From: Clostridiales bacterium | Lineage (GTDB): Bacteria > Bacillota > Clostridia > Christensenellales > Aristaeellaceae | Direction of reading: 5' to 3' | Length of the DNA: 57,391 nt | Assembly: GCA_022787165.1 (NCBI GenBank) | Contig: JALFVL010000012.1 | Location: 1-57,391, forward strand | Part shown: piece by piece, positions 49,554 through 57,391 of the stretch | Layout: the number at the start of each line of letters is the position of its first letter | Numbering within the stretch: the first letter of the stretch is position 1 | Made by a program: the position numbers and the translations under genes | Notes under the pieces: generated by a model | What the model was told of the DNA's origin: nothing | Database searches by the model: none | What the model saw: only the letters and a program-made list of their open reading frames with translations

Positions 49554-49582
49554 GTGACATTTCATGGCGTGATTGCTATAAT
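49554..49582 (+). promoter_or_regulatory. Promoter of the Tat flavoprotein gene
   Basis: GTGACA (49554-49559), 17 bp, TATAAT (49577-49582). Confidence 0.7.
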
Positions 49583-49628
49583 ACCATCACAAGCTATCCT
49601 TTTACTGAATCTGAAAGGAGAACACACC

Positions 49629-51221
49629 ATGGAAATGAACAGACGAAGCTTCCTGAAGGGCATGGCGGCCAGCACGCTGGGCGCTGCCGCTGCCATGAGC
49701 CTGCCGATTGCCGTTGCCGAGGAGAAAAAGGGGGAGGAGGGCGCCGCGCTGCCCGAGTCTCTGAGCCTCAAGGAGTTTGAGCAGTCCGTCGTCGAGATTG
49801 CGCCGGTCACCGATATCGCCGAGACGGCCGAATACGATGTGGTCGTCATTGGCGCAGGCGCCGCGGGCGTTCCCTGCGCGCTGTCTGCTTTTGAGGCGGG
49901 CGCCAGCGTCGCCGTGCTGCAGAAGCAGCGCTTCGCCTTCTCTCAGGGCAACATGGGCTCTGGCATCAATCTGGACAAGAGCGACGCCGCGGGCATCGCC
50001 GCTTTCCTGCATGACACGAACGAGCGCCTCGAGCAGCGCGGCGACTGGAAACAGCTTCGCGCATACGCGGCCAATTCGCATGAGGCCATCAACTGGATGG
50101 AGGCCCGCGTGAAGGAGGCCGGTGTGGAGCCGGTTGTTGCCGAATCCGTGTTCACCTATGAGGACGGCCAGACCTGCACCACCAAGATCCTTCAGTTCGG
50201 GCCGAAGCCGAAGAACATCGGCGATGCGATCATGGCGCTGGCGGCCTATGCGGAGGAGAAGGGGGTCAAGTTCTACTACGAGACTCCGGCGGTTCAGCTG
50301 GTGAAGGAAGACGGTCGCGTGACCGGCGTCATCGGCAAGGACAAGGACGGCCGCCATATCCGCGTGAACGCGCGCAAGGGCGTCGTCCTGGCCACGGGAG
50401 ATTACCAGAACAACGACGCGATGGTCGCCAAATACTGCCCGGACCTCACTGTCTTTGATAAGAAGCAGGTGTTCAAAACCGGCGACGGCCACCTGATGGG
50501 TGTCCTGGCCGGCGGCGTGATCGAGCCGGTCGGCCACACCAAGATGGTGCACGACTCCGACTCCGGCCCCATGCACATGGAACCGTTCTTCGCGGTCAAC
50601 GAGAATGGCGAGCGCTTCATGAACGAGTCCGTTCTCTTTGAAAACAAGAACGACGTGCTGCGCAAGCAGCCCAAGCCGGGCTGGTTCTCCACCATTTTTG
50701 ACAGCAACTACTTTGAGCAGTGCAAGGCCTGGGGCGGCAATCCGGCGGACGAGGAGACTCTGGCCAAGTATATCCCGGGCGCTGTCGAGAATCCGAAGGG
50801 CGTCTATGTTGGCCTGATCGACACCCATAAGGCGGATACGCTGGAGGAGCTGGCCGGCATGCTCGGCATCCCGGCCGACGCGCTGGTGGAGAGCGTGAAG
50901 CGATACAACGAGCTTTGCGCCAAGGGGCTGGACGAGGACTTCGGCAAGAAGGCGAAGTATATGAAGCCCATCGAAACCGCGCCGTTCTACGGCATTCACA
51001 AGCATTTCCGCGTTTCCGCGATCTGCTCCGGCCTCATGTCCAATGAGAAGTGCGAGTGCCTGGATGAGCAGGGCGCCGTGATTCCCGGCCTGTATGCCAT
51101 CGGCAACGTGGCGGGCCAGTTCTATGGCGGCACGGATTATCCGATGCATTCCAAGGGGCTTTCTCTGGGCCGCTGCATCACCTTCGGCCGTATGGCGGGC
51201 CTGCATCTGGCTTCGCTGTAA
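49629..51221 (+). CDS. Tat-exported FAD-dependent reductase (fumarate reductase/flavocytochrome c type)
   Basis: 530 residues from ATG 49629 behind AAAGGAGAA. Twin-arginine signal NRRSFLKGMAAST at the N-terminus. FAD-binding Rossmann motif YDVVVIGAGAAGVPCALSAF (~70-95), capping domain, GVVLATGDYQNN, and a C-terminal YPMHSKGLSLGRCITFGRMAG that fits the succinate dehydrogenase/fumarate reductase flavoprotein family. There is no FMN-binding or haem domain in this gene, so electrons must come from another protein. Exported enzymes of this group reduce fumarate, urocanate, or dietary and host compounds; the substrate here is unknown. The adjacent kinase/regulator may control it. Confidence 0.85.
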   Translation: MEMNRRSFLKGMAASTLGAAAAMSLPIAVAEEKKGEEGAALPESLSLKEFEQSVVEIAPVTDIAETAEYDVVVIGAGAAGVPCALSAFEAGASVAVLQKQRFAFSQGNMGSGINLDKSDAAGIAAFLHDTNERLEQRGDWKQLRAYAANSHEAINWMEARVKEAGVEPVVAESVFTYEDGQTCTTKILQFGPKPKNIGDAIMALAAYAEEKGVKFYYETPAVQLVKEDGRVTGVIGKDKDGRHIRVNARKGVVLATGDYQNNDAMVAKYCPDLTVFDKKQVFKTGDGHLMGVLAGGVIEPVGHTKMVHDSDSGPMHMEPFFAVNENGERFMNESVLFENKNDVLRKQPKPGWFSTIFDSNYFEQCKAWGGNPADEETLAKYIPGAVENPKGVYVGLIDTHKADTLEELAGMLGIPADALVESVKRYNELCAKGLDEDFGKKAKYMKPIETAPFYGIHKHFRVSAICSGLMSNEKCECLDEQGAVIPGLYAIGNVAGQFYGGTDYPMHSKGLSLGRCITFGRMAGLHLASL

Positions 51222-51236
51222 GGCAATATATCCATC

Positions 51237-51277
51237 AAAAGCCGTCGCTCCTTCCCCTTTCGGAGCGACGGCTTTTG
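51237..51277. terminator. Bidirectional terminator
   Basis: AAAAGCCGTCGCTCC / GGAGCGACGGCTTTT, 11-bp GC stem extended by A/T pairs, between the convergent reductase and kinase genes. Confidence 0.9.
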
Positions 51278-51288
51278 TATGCCCGGGC

Positions 51289-53268
51289 TCAACCGTCCGC
51301 GCGGAGCGCCGGCACGCAGACCGGCAGCTCGACGGTAAAGGTGGTTCCCTGATTGACCCTGCTTTTGACAGAAATGGATCCCTGATGCGCGGCGATGATC
51401 TCTCTGGTGATGGACAGCCCCAGGCCGGAGCTTTTTGAGTGGGAGTAATAGCGCTCAAAAATATGCGGGAGACGATCCGGGGGAATGCCATCGCCTTCAT
51501 CGGCAATGGCGATAACCAGACGGTCGCCGAGCCGCTGCGCACTCAGGCGGATGCTCGTTCCCGTTTCGCTGTGGCGGATGGCGTTGTCCACGATGTTTTG
51601 CAGCGCCTGACGCATATAGAGGACGTCGACGCTCAGGGGCGTATCCCCGTCTCCCGGGAGCACCTTCAGATGAATGCCCTTCGCCTCCGCGTTGGGCAAG
51701 GAGGTGCTGACGACCTGTGTCAGAAGCTGCGAGGCAAGGCAGGGAATGGGATGAAAGGCGATGTTGCGGCTTTCCAGGCGAATACTTAGGAAGAGCTTGT
51801 CGATCAGATCCCGGGCGTAGGCGGTGTTGCGGTTGATCTCCTGAAGAAAGCGCTTTGCCTGCTCGGGGTCGCTGTCGATGGTGTCAAGCACCATGTCGGT
51901 GTAGCCATAGAGCGAAAACAGAGGGGATTTGAGATTGTGCACGATGTTGCTCATGAACTCCGTGCGGGACTGCTGAAGCGCATTGAGCTGGCGGCAGGTC
52001 TCTGTCAGCGAGGCGGTGCGCTCGGACACGGTCTGTTCCAGATTGCGGTTGATCTCCTCCAGAGAGTGGGAGAGCGCGTCCGCCTCCTGGAACTTTGAGG
52101 CGAACTTCAGGTTGACCACGACGACGAAGGCGATGGTATAGAAGGTTTCGATCAGGCCCTGAATCTTGAATGCGGCCTCGATGAAGCCGTGAGAAATGAC
52201 GCCCAGGACGCATGCGGTATCAAACAGACGCAGCGACAGGGTCAGCAGCCAGGCCAGCAGCAGAACAGAGCTTTCCCGCTTGTGGCGCGGCAGGGAGCGG
52301 GAGAGCAGAACCCACTCAAGCCCGTGCATGGCCAGCATCCAGAGCTGCGTGGGATAATAGCCGAAATCCAGCAGGCAGCAGACAAACACGACGGCGAAGC
52401 TGGCCAGACAGATTTGCCTGCTGGATATCCCGCCGAGACGGATGGACATGAATTCTGTGATCAAACTGAAGCGCAGCAGGAAGATGATCAGTTTGAGCAC
52501 CAGAAAGGAAACGTTGTAATCGACGGTGTAGGGGCTGCCGGGCAGATTGACCGTGCCCAGAAGCAGCAGATTGGAAAGCTGAAGATGCTTGAGGGCCGGC
52601 AGCGCGTTCCAGAGCGTTCGGGCAGAGGTGGAATACGCCAGAAAGGCCAGAAGCAGCAGGTATTTCTCGGAGGGCTTGCCTGCGTACAGGCTCAGACAAT
52701 GCAGCAGCAGCGCAAAGGAGATGCCGATGATAAAAAAACGCTGATAGCCGCCAATCCGGAAAATGGATTCCATGCGTCGCTGCGCGCCGAGGTACACCAG
52801 CCGGTTGCGGAAGTTCGGGTCGCCGGCATAGGTATATCCGATGCGCACCTGCGCATGCCCGCCGGGCGACAGGGGAATCAGAATTGCCTCCTGCTCGCGT
52901 GACGCGCTGTAAAGGACGCCGTTCACGAGGGCGAGGCAATTCTGACCGTTGGGAATGTACAAACACCATGGAATGGCGGGCTCAGGGGGAAGCGTCAGCT
53001 CAAACGCGTAGGCGCATTCGGCGGGGAGGGTCAGCGCGGTGGGACTGACGGAAGAGACGGCATCCGCAGAGGCCGACTGCGTCAGATCCATCGCGATGGG
53101 CTGCATCAGGGCGTCCAACGCGTAGATCATGCTCTCGTCCAGCTCTGAGGGCGCAGCCGTCTTCAACGTGATGCACAGATGCGCGTTGATTTTAACAAGC
53201 ATGAGCAGCATGGCGGCGAGCGCAGCCAGGCTCATCAGAACGACGGACAGCGTTTTTCTCTTTGACAT
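51289..53268 (-). CDS. Sensor histidine kinase, 7TMR-DISM type
   Basis: 659 residues. An extracellular N-terminal domain (~30-190, with ECAYAFELTLPPEPAIPWCLY) follows the first helix, then about seven membrane helices (~190-390), a coiled coil (EEINRNLEQTVSERTASLTE) and the kinase core: H-box FMSNIVHNLKSPLFSLYGY with His444, N-box LQNIVDNAIRHS, G1 ADEGDGIP, G2 SSGLGLSI. It phosphorylates the divergently encoded response regulator. The 7TM ectodomain layout typically binds small extracellular ligands, carbohydrates among them. Confidence 0.9.
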   Translation of the reverse strand: MSKRKTLSVVLMSLAALAAMLLMLVKINAHLCITLKTAAPSELDESMIYALDALMQPIAMDLTQSASADAVSSVSPTALTLPAECAYAFELTLPPEPAIPWCLYIPNGQNCLALVNGVLYSASREQEAILIPLSPGGHAQVRIGYTYAGDPNFRNRLVYLGAQRRMESIFRIGGYQRFFIIGISFALLLHCLSLYAGKPSEKYLLLLAFLAYSTSARTLWNALPALKHLQLSNLLLLGTVNLPGSPYTVDYNVSFLVLKLIIFLLRFSLITEFMSIRLGGISSRQICLASFAVVFVCCLLDFGYYPTQLWMLAMHGLEWVLLSRSLPRHKRESSVLLLAWLLTLSLRLFDTACVLGVISHGFIEAAFKIQGLIETFYTIAFVVVVNLKFASKFQEADALSHSLEEINRNLEQTVSERTASLTETCRQLNALQQSRTEFMSNIVHNLKSPLFSLYGYTDMVLDTIDSDPEQAKRFLQEINRNTAYARDLIDKLFLSIRLESRNIAFHPIPCLASQLLTQVVSTSLPNAEAKGIHLKVLPGDGDTPLSVDVLYMRQALQNIVDNAIRHSETGTSIRLSAQRLGDRLVIAIADEGDGIPPDRLPHIFERYYSHSKSSGLGLSITREIIAAHQGSISVKSRVNQGTTFTVELPVCVPALRADG

Positions 53269-53290
53269 GCCGGGATTCCATCCTTATAAT
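53262..53290 (+). promoter_or_regulatory. Promoter of the response regulator
   Basis: TTGACA (53262-53267), 17 bp, TATAAT (53285-53290), perfect match. The -35 box overlaps the ATG of the divergent kinase (53268-53266). Confidence 0.85.
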
Positions 53291-53304
53291 GTAATTGTAG
53301 GCTC

Positions 53305-53334
53305 ATTATACATGGAAAGCGAGAGGGCAGGCAA
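53305..53334 (-). promoter_or_regulatory. Promoter of the histidine kinase
   Basis: Minus strand TTGCCT (53334-53329), 18 bp, TATAAT (53310-53305); it overlaps the response-regulator leader. Confidence 0.65.
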
Positions 53335-53339
53335 GAAGT

Positions 53340-54032
53340 ATGAATCGAAATGTGCTGATTATTGAAGACGATCCCGCCATCTGCGAGGTACTCAGCTATT
53401 ACCTCAAAAAGGCGGGAACGTATGACCTGACCCTGTCTCACAGCGCGGAGGAGGGACTTTGCCTGATTCAGCAGGGAAAGCCGTTTGATATCATCCTCTG
53501 CGATATCATGCTCCCGGGCATGGACGGCATCAGCTTTTGCGAGCAGGTTCGCAGACAGATTCGCATTCCGATTATCTTCACCAGCTGTCTGGATGACGAC
53601 GATACCATCGTCCGCGCGCTGGGCATGGGCGGCGATGATTATCTGGTCAAGCCCTATCATGGCCCTGTGCTGCTGGCGCATATCGAGGCGACGCTTCGCC
53701 GCTGCCGGCAGCAGGGCCAGACGCGCTCGTTTGCCTTTGGCAGCGTTGAATTCGATGGGGACGCCCGCAGGATCCTGCGCGACGGCAAGGAGATCTCCCT
53801 GTCGCCGACGGAATGCAATCTGCTCTGGTATATGGCGGATCATCCGAACCGGCTGATTCCCTATGACGAATTTTACGATGAGATCTGGAAAAAGCCCAGC
53901 CTGGGCGACTATCGCTCGCTGTTCGTCCATATTCGGAATCTGCGCAAGAAGATCGAGGAAGACCCCTCCACGCCCGTCCTGATCAAGACGCATCCGATGG
54001 GCGGATATATCTTTCAGTACACGGGCGGCTGA
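53340..54032 (+). CDS. OmpR-family response regulator
   Basis: 230 residues. Receiver domain: LIIEDDPAICEVLSYYLKK (acidic pocket), phospho-acceptor Asp55 in ILCDIMLPGMDG, switch Thr/Ser in TSC, Lys in YLVKPY. C-terminal winged helix: LSPTECNLLWYMADHPNRL, VHIRNLRKKIEEDPSTP, HPMGGYIF. Partner of the divergent 7TMR-DISM kinase. Weak ribosome site, but a perfect promoter. Confidence 0.93.
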   Translation: MNRNVLIIEDDPAICEVLSYYLKKAGTYDLTLSHSAEEGLCLIQQGKPFDIILCDIMLPGMDGISFCEQVRRQIRIPIIFTSCLDDDDTIVRALGMGGDDYLVKPYHGPVLLAHIEATLRRCRQQGQTRSFAFGSVEFDGDARRILRDGKEISLSPTECNLLWYMADHPNRLIPYDEFYDEIWKKPSLGDYRSLFVHIRNLRKKIEEDPSTPVLIKTHPMGGYIFQYTGG

Positions 54033-54113
54033 GCGGAGGCGGGCCTGCGGCCGAAACGGAACCGGTTATGCCGGATAGGACAGAAAACCATTTGCAGCGC
54101 GGGAGGAATCACG

Positions 54114-55472
54114 ATGATCACATGCAGCCTGGATCCGAAGAGCCGGGTGACGCTCTGCGACCAGCTCTTTGAAGCGCTGCGCGCGGAAATCGGGGCCGGC
54201 GGCATCAAGCCTGGCGAGCGAATGCCCTCCAAAAGGCAGTTGGCGCAGCACCTTTCCATCAGCACGGCGACGGTTGAGGCGGCATACGGCCGGCTGACCA
54301 GCGAGGGCTGGTGCGAGAGCCGGCCACGCAGCGGCATGTACGTCTGCGAGCGCCTGCCGGGCGCGAAGGCTGTCGCGCAGAAGGAGGAGACGCCCGTCCG
54401 CTGGGATTTTTCCACGGGCGCGGCGGACGCGGCGCACTTTCCTTACGCAACCTGGGCCAGACTGATGCGCGAGGTGCTCAGCGAGCAGAGCGCCTCGCTG
54501 CTGCTCTCCGGCGATCCGCAGGGCGCTCCGGCGCTGCGCGAGGAGATTGCGGGCATGATGCGCCGCTTGCGCGGCGTCGACGTGCCGCCGTCGTGCATCG
54601 TGCTGGGCGCGGGCACGGAGGTGCTCGTCTCGGCGCTGGTGGCGCTCATTGGGCGCGACCGGCTCTTCGCGGTCGAGGATCCGGGGTATTCGCGCGTGCG
54701 GCGCATCCTCGTTGCGAGCGGCGCGAGGATTGCGCCCATTCCGCTGTCGGACGGAGCGATCGACGTGCGGGCGCTGTACACAAGCGGCGCGGGCGCGGCC
54801 TATGTCACGCCGTCGCATCAGTTCCCGACCGGTGTGGAGATGACCGCGCAGCAGCGAGGCGCGCTTTTGCGCTGGGCGAGGGAGACGGGCGGCGTCATCC
54901 TCGAGGATGACTATGACAGCGAATTCCGCTTTCATGGCGTGGGTGCGCCGGCGCTGCGGGCGCTCAGCGATGGGGAGCCCGTTGTCTACATGAACACGTT
55001 TGCGCGGACGCTCGCGCCCGGTCTGCGCCTGAGCTTTATGGCGCTGCCGCCGGAGCTTGTGCCGCGCTACCGGGCGATGCATGCGGCATGCAGCGTGCCA
55101 GGCTTTGAACAGGAGACGCTGCGCAAATTCATCGCGGGTGGCTATCTGGAGCGGCATATCGCGCGGATGGCGGTCGTCTATCGCGGCCGTCTGGCGGCGA
55201 TTGAGCGTGGCGCGGCGGAGCTTGGGTTGGGCGAGGTGGCGCCCTGCGGCGCGGGATTGCACGCGCTGCTGACCGTCGGCGGCAAGACGCCCGCGCAGGA
55301 GCTGGCGCCGCGCGCAGCGAAAGCAGGCGTGCGGCTGACCCGGCTTTGCGATTACGGCGTGATGCAGATGGAGCGCGGCGGCGAGCGGATCGTGCTGCTG
55401 GGCTTTGCGGGCATGGATGAGGCAGAAATCGCGGATGGACTGGCTGCGCTCCGGCGCGCATGGATGGCGTGA
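54114..55472 (+). CDS. MocR-like GntR/aminotransferase regulator lacking the PLP lysine
   Basis: 452 residues. N-terminal GntR winged helix (LFEALRAEIGAGGIKPGERMPSKRQLA; STATVEAAYGRLTSEGW) and a C-terminal type I aminotransferase-like domain (GDPQGAPALREEIAG, EDPGYSRVRR, TPSHQFPTGVEM, LEDDYDSEFRF). MocR proteins such as PdxR and GabR hold PLP on the Lys of TFSK-TLAPxLR; here it reads TFARTLAPGLRLSF, so Arg298 stands in place of that Lys. The Asp and Tyr/His contacts remain. It is probably a ligand sensor that cannot form the usual aldimine. Confidence 0.88.
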   Translation: MITCSLDPKSRVTLCDQLFEALRAEIGAGGIKPGERMPSKRQLAQHLSISTATVEAAYGRLTSEGWCESRPRSGMYVCERLPGAKAVAQKEETPVRWDFSTGAADAAHFPYATWARLMREVLSEQSASLLLSGDPQGAPALREEIAGMMRRLRGVDVPPSCIVLGAGTEVLVSALVALIGRDRLFAVEDPGYSRVRRILVASGARIAPIPLSDGAIDVRALYTSGAGAAYVTPSHQFPTGVEMTAQQRGALLRWARETGGVILEDDYDSEFRFHGVGAPALRALSDGEPVVYMNTFARTLAPGLRLSFMALPPELVPRYRAMHAACSVPGFEQETLRKFIAGGYLERHIARMAVVYRGRLAAIERGAAELGLGEVAPCGAGLHALLTVGGKTPAQELAPRAAKAGVRLTRLCDYGVMQMERGGERIVLLGFAGMDEAEIADGLAALRRAWMA

Positions 55473-55496
55473 TCCAGTTTTGCGGCGAAAAGCATG

Positions 55497-55650
55497 AACC
55501 GGCGCGCGAAGCGAAGAAGGGAGTCTGAGGGACATTGTCCCTCAGGCAGGTTTGGACGGCGGCCCAACAGTTCCCTATTGATAATAAATGCAGTCTCAGA
55601 GCAGGATGCGAAGCATCCTGCGACTGAGACGGGTTGGATTCGGCAAAGCG
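55497..55650 (+). repeat. Post-stop structured element, copy B
   Basis: Starts 25 bases after the regulator stop. GGCGCGCGAAGCGAAGAAGGG, stem 1 CTGAGGGA CATTG TCCCTCAG (55525-55545), stem 2 TTGGAC GGCG GCCCAA with one mismatch (55552-55567), then the outer GTCTCA/TGAGAC (55593-55598 with 55625-55630) and inner AGGATGC GAA GCATCCT (55603-55619), then GACGGGTTGGATTCGGCAAAG. Confidence 0.85.
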
Positions 55651-55671
55651 GGATTCCGGTACAAGATAAAA

Positions 55672-55710
55672 AAAGACGCGCGGCATCAATCGACGATGCC
55701 GCGCGTCTTT
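55672..55710. terminator. Bidirectional terminator overlapping the end of rarA
   Basis: AAAGACGCGCGGCATC / GATGCCGCGCGTCTTT, 16-bp perfect stem with a 7-base loop. On the minus strand it is followed by T7. The right arm codes for the last residues of RarA. Confidence 0.9.
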
Positions 55711-56993
55711 CTGCGCTCGCGGAGCTTGAGTTCCTGCCCTTGATCGGAGGGAATATAGTATTTCTGGCCTCTGACCTCGGGCGGCATGTAGTCCTGCGCA
55801 ACCCAATGGCCGGGATAATCGTGCGGATATTTGTATTCGGCGCCAGAGCCGAGGCGCTCGTGGCCGGCATAATGCGTATCCCGCAGATGGACGGGAACGG
55901 GCTGGAAGCCACCCTTTTCGGCGTCGGAAACGCAGGCGGTCAGCGCGGATACGACGGAATTGGACTTTGGGCTTTCGCAGACGGCGATGATGGCCTGGGC
56001 GAGCGAGAGACGCGCCTCCGGCAGACCGACCATCTCGAGCGCTTGCGCCGCGGCGACGGCCTGCAGCATCGCCGTTGGATTGGCGAGGCCGACGTCCTCG
56101 CTGGCATGCGCAATAATCCGCCGCGCGATCAGCCGGGGATCGACGCCTGCGTAGAGCAGACGCGCAAACCAGGCGAGCGCCGCGTCGGAATCGCTGCCTC
56201 GAAGGCTCTTGCAGAAGGCGGAGAGCATATCGTAATACAGCGATTCATCGCAGCGGATGACGGGCTTCTGGATGGACTCCTCGGCGACGGCGAGCGTCAC
56301 ATGGACACATCCGGCCTCGTCGGGGTCGGTGGTCAGTACGGCGAGCTCGAGCGCGCCGAGTGCCGAGCGCACGTCGCCGCCAGCCACATGCGCGATATGC
56401 GCGGCGGCATCATCGTCGAGCACAATATGCCTGTCGCCAAATCCGCGCTCCTTGTCATCAAGCGCGCGGCGCATGGCGAGGCGCACGTCGGCATCTGTGA
56501 GTGGCTTGAATTCGAAGATGCGGCAGCGGCTCACGATGGCCGGGGTCATCGAAACGAGCGGGTTTTCCGTTGTGGAGCCTATGAAGCGGACGACGCCGCG
56601 CTCAATGGCCGGGAGGATGCTGTCACTTTGTGACTTGCTCCAGCGATGGCATTCGTCCAGCAGAAGATAGGTCGACTGGCCATAGAGGGAGCGCCTGTCC
56701 TGGGCTTCCTTGATGACCTTGCGCACGTCGGCTACGCCGCTGGTGACAGCATTGAGCTGGACGAACGCGGAATGGGTCGTGTTGGCGATGATAGAGGCAA
56801 GTGTCGTCTTGCCGCAGCCAGGCGGGCCATAGAAGATCGAGGAGGTCATGCGGTCGGCCTCGATCGCACGGCGAAGGAGACGCCCAGGCCCGACGATGTG
56901 GGTTTGCCCGATGAACTCATCCAGTGTGCGCGGGCGCATCCGGTCGGCGAGCGGGCTGAGCGCGGCTTCCCCGCTGGAAAAGAGATCCTGCAT
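55686..56993 (-). CDS. rarA: Replication-associated recombination protein A
   Basis: 435 residues from ATG 56993 behind GGAGGATCAGC. AAA+ ATPase of the RarA/MgsA/WRNIP1 family: ADRMRPRTLDEFIGQTH, Walker A FYGPPGCGKTTLA, Walker B LLLDECHRW (DECH), sensor IGSTTENP, Arg finger region SRCRIFEF, and the family-specific C-terminal domain (YDMLSAFCKSLRGSDSDAAL, ARRIIAHASEDVGLANP, GFQPVPVHLRD, YKYPHDYPGHWV). It acts at stalled replication forks with SSB. Confidence 0.96.
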   Translation of the reverse strand: MQDLFSSGEAALSPLADRMRPRTLDEFIGQTHIVGPGRLLRRAIEADRMTSSIFYGPPGCGKTTLASIIANTTHSAFVQLNAVTSGVADVRKVIKEAQDRRSLYGQSTYLLLDECHRWSKSQSDSILPAIERGVVRFIGSTTENPLVSMTPAIVSRCRIFEFKPLTDADVRLAMRRALDDKERGFGDRHIVLDDDAAAHIAHVAGGDVRSALGALELAVLTTDPDEAGCVHVTLAVAEESIQKPVIRCDESLYYDMLSAFCKSLRGSDSDAALAWFARLLYAGVDPRLIARRIIAHASEDVGLANPTAMLQAVAAAQALEMVGLPEARLSLAQAIIAVCESPKSNSVVSALTACVSDAEKGGFQPVPVHLRDTHYAGHERLGSGAEYKYPHDYPGHWVAQDYMPPEVRGQKYYIPSDQGQELKLRERRKTRGIVD

Positions 56994-57068
56994 GCTGATC
57001 CTCCGAGAAAAGCAGAAATGGAGCGGGCTGATTTGCCGGTCGAGGAAAAGCAGCTGCGCTTGCATCCT

Positions 57069-57097
57069 ATTATATCGCGGATAGAGAGCGCTGTCAA
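57069..57097 (-). promoter_or_regulatory. Promoter of rarA
   Basis: Minus strand TTGACA (57097-57092), 17 bp, TATAAT (57074-57069): perfect consensus. Confidence 0.85.
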
Positions 57098-57181
57098 AGC
57101 GCAATGACTGCAGGAGAAGGGGAAGTGTAGGGAGTGGACGCTGACGTCGCAAATTCTGTTCAAAAAAGTGTAAAAAAGGTA

Positions 57182-57210
57182 TTGACAAAACTCGACAGCT
57201 GCGGTATACT
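57182..57210 (+). promoter_or_regulatory. Strong promoter, probably of an rRNA operon
   Basis: TTGACA (57182-57187), 17 bp, TATACT (57205-57210), preceded by an A-rich UP-like tract (57160-57180, AAAAAAGTGTAAAAAAGG). Confidence 0.8.
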
Positions 57211-57391
57211 AACTGAGCTGTCAGCGCGAGAGAAACTCAAACCGCTGAACAATGATCCTTGAAAACGATACAGAATCAAGAAGAACGCGGAACTGTGATT
57301 TTCACGAGTCGCAGTTCAAAAGAGACAGTCAATTCGAAATGAGTTTTGAACCTGAAGGAGACTTCAGGAATCAATACAGGATTTAACGCGA
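57211..57391 (+). ncRNA. Probable 5' leader of an rRNA operon (incomplete)
   Basis: No open frame. A boxA-like element TGATCCTTGAAAAC lies at 57253-57266 and the rest alternates short inverted repeats (TCGCAGTTC-type; CTGAAGGAGACTTCAG at 57352-57367). The leader length and boxA are typical of Bacillota rrn operons. The 16S 5' end itself is not in the window. Confidence 0.6.

Overview
The window is GC-rich, tightly packed bacterial chromosome. Spaced GGAGG ribosome sites, sigma-A promoters with 17-bp spacers, a TPP riboswitch, RNase J, a LytR-CpsA-Psr protein, VanW, XpaC/TelA and a ThiW transporter component point to a high-GC member of the Clostridia (Bacillota). Family level is not determinable here; Christensenellales or Oscillospirales are guesses. 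The first ~190 bases are clearly more AT-rich than the rest and abut the 3' end of a tRNA-Leu gene, a classic integration position.

Layout. 1-340: end of an unknown AT-rich gene, then tRNA-Leu(GAG) on the minus strand. 723-7615: an envelope cluster with a VanW-domain membrane protein, two secreted unknowns, XpaC-like, TelA-like, LemA-like, a small membrane protein and a TPM-domain protein. 7835-9311: ECF sigma factor and a membrane partner. 9454-10011: small (p)ppGpp synthetase-like gene. 10248-14403: three tandem paralogous multi-membrane proteins resembling GT-C glycosyltransferases, then a YheO-type regulator and a polyprenyl-phosphate sugar transferase. 16878-24428: large surface protein with a long cytoplasmic tail, DUF2461, UppP, a second XpaC-like protein, an AI-2E family permease and an LCP ligase. 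24871-28297: RNase J with a long basic extension, and an RlmI-type rRNA methyltransferase.

28441-32298: thiamin salvage operon (TPP riboswitch, thiM, thiE, thiD, tenA) with thiW beyond a structured spacer. 32453-33675: four-gene operon of mostly unknown proteins (DUF2200, DUF5655). 33977: lone holin-like gene. 34590-37693: sugar ABC importer. 38060-43167: ychF, HAD phosphatase, lipoprotein with seven peptidoglycan-binding repeats. 43853-49542: one operon of a beta-class DNA methyltransferase, a duplicated-domain unknown, trmD, an AEC transporter and a TetM-like GTPase. 49629-54032: Tat-exported flavoprotein reductase beside a divergent two-component system. 54114-56993: MocR-like regulator lacking the PLP lysine, and rarA. 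The right edge carries a strong promoter and a boxA-like leader, probably an rRNA operon whose 16S gene begins just outside.

The genes work mainly on the cell envelope (lipid-carrier recycling, glycan transfer and attachment, peptidoglycan binding, envelope stress), with cofactor salvage and translation/RNA maturation beside it. The most notable unexplained signal is a dispersed structured element found just downstream of stop codons at 39187, 55497 and 28308 (with a possible remnant at 9312), all in the same orientation as the upstream gene and with compensatory base changes in the stems.
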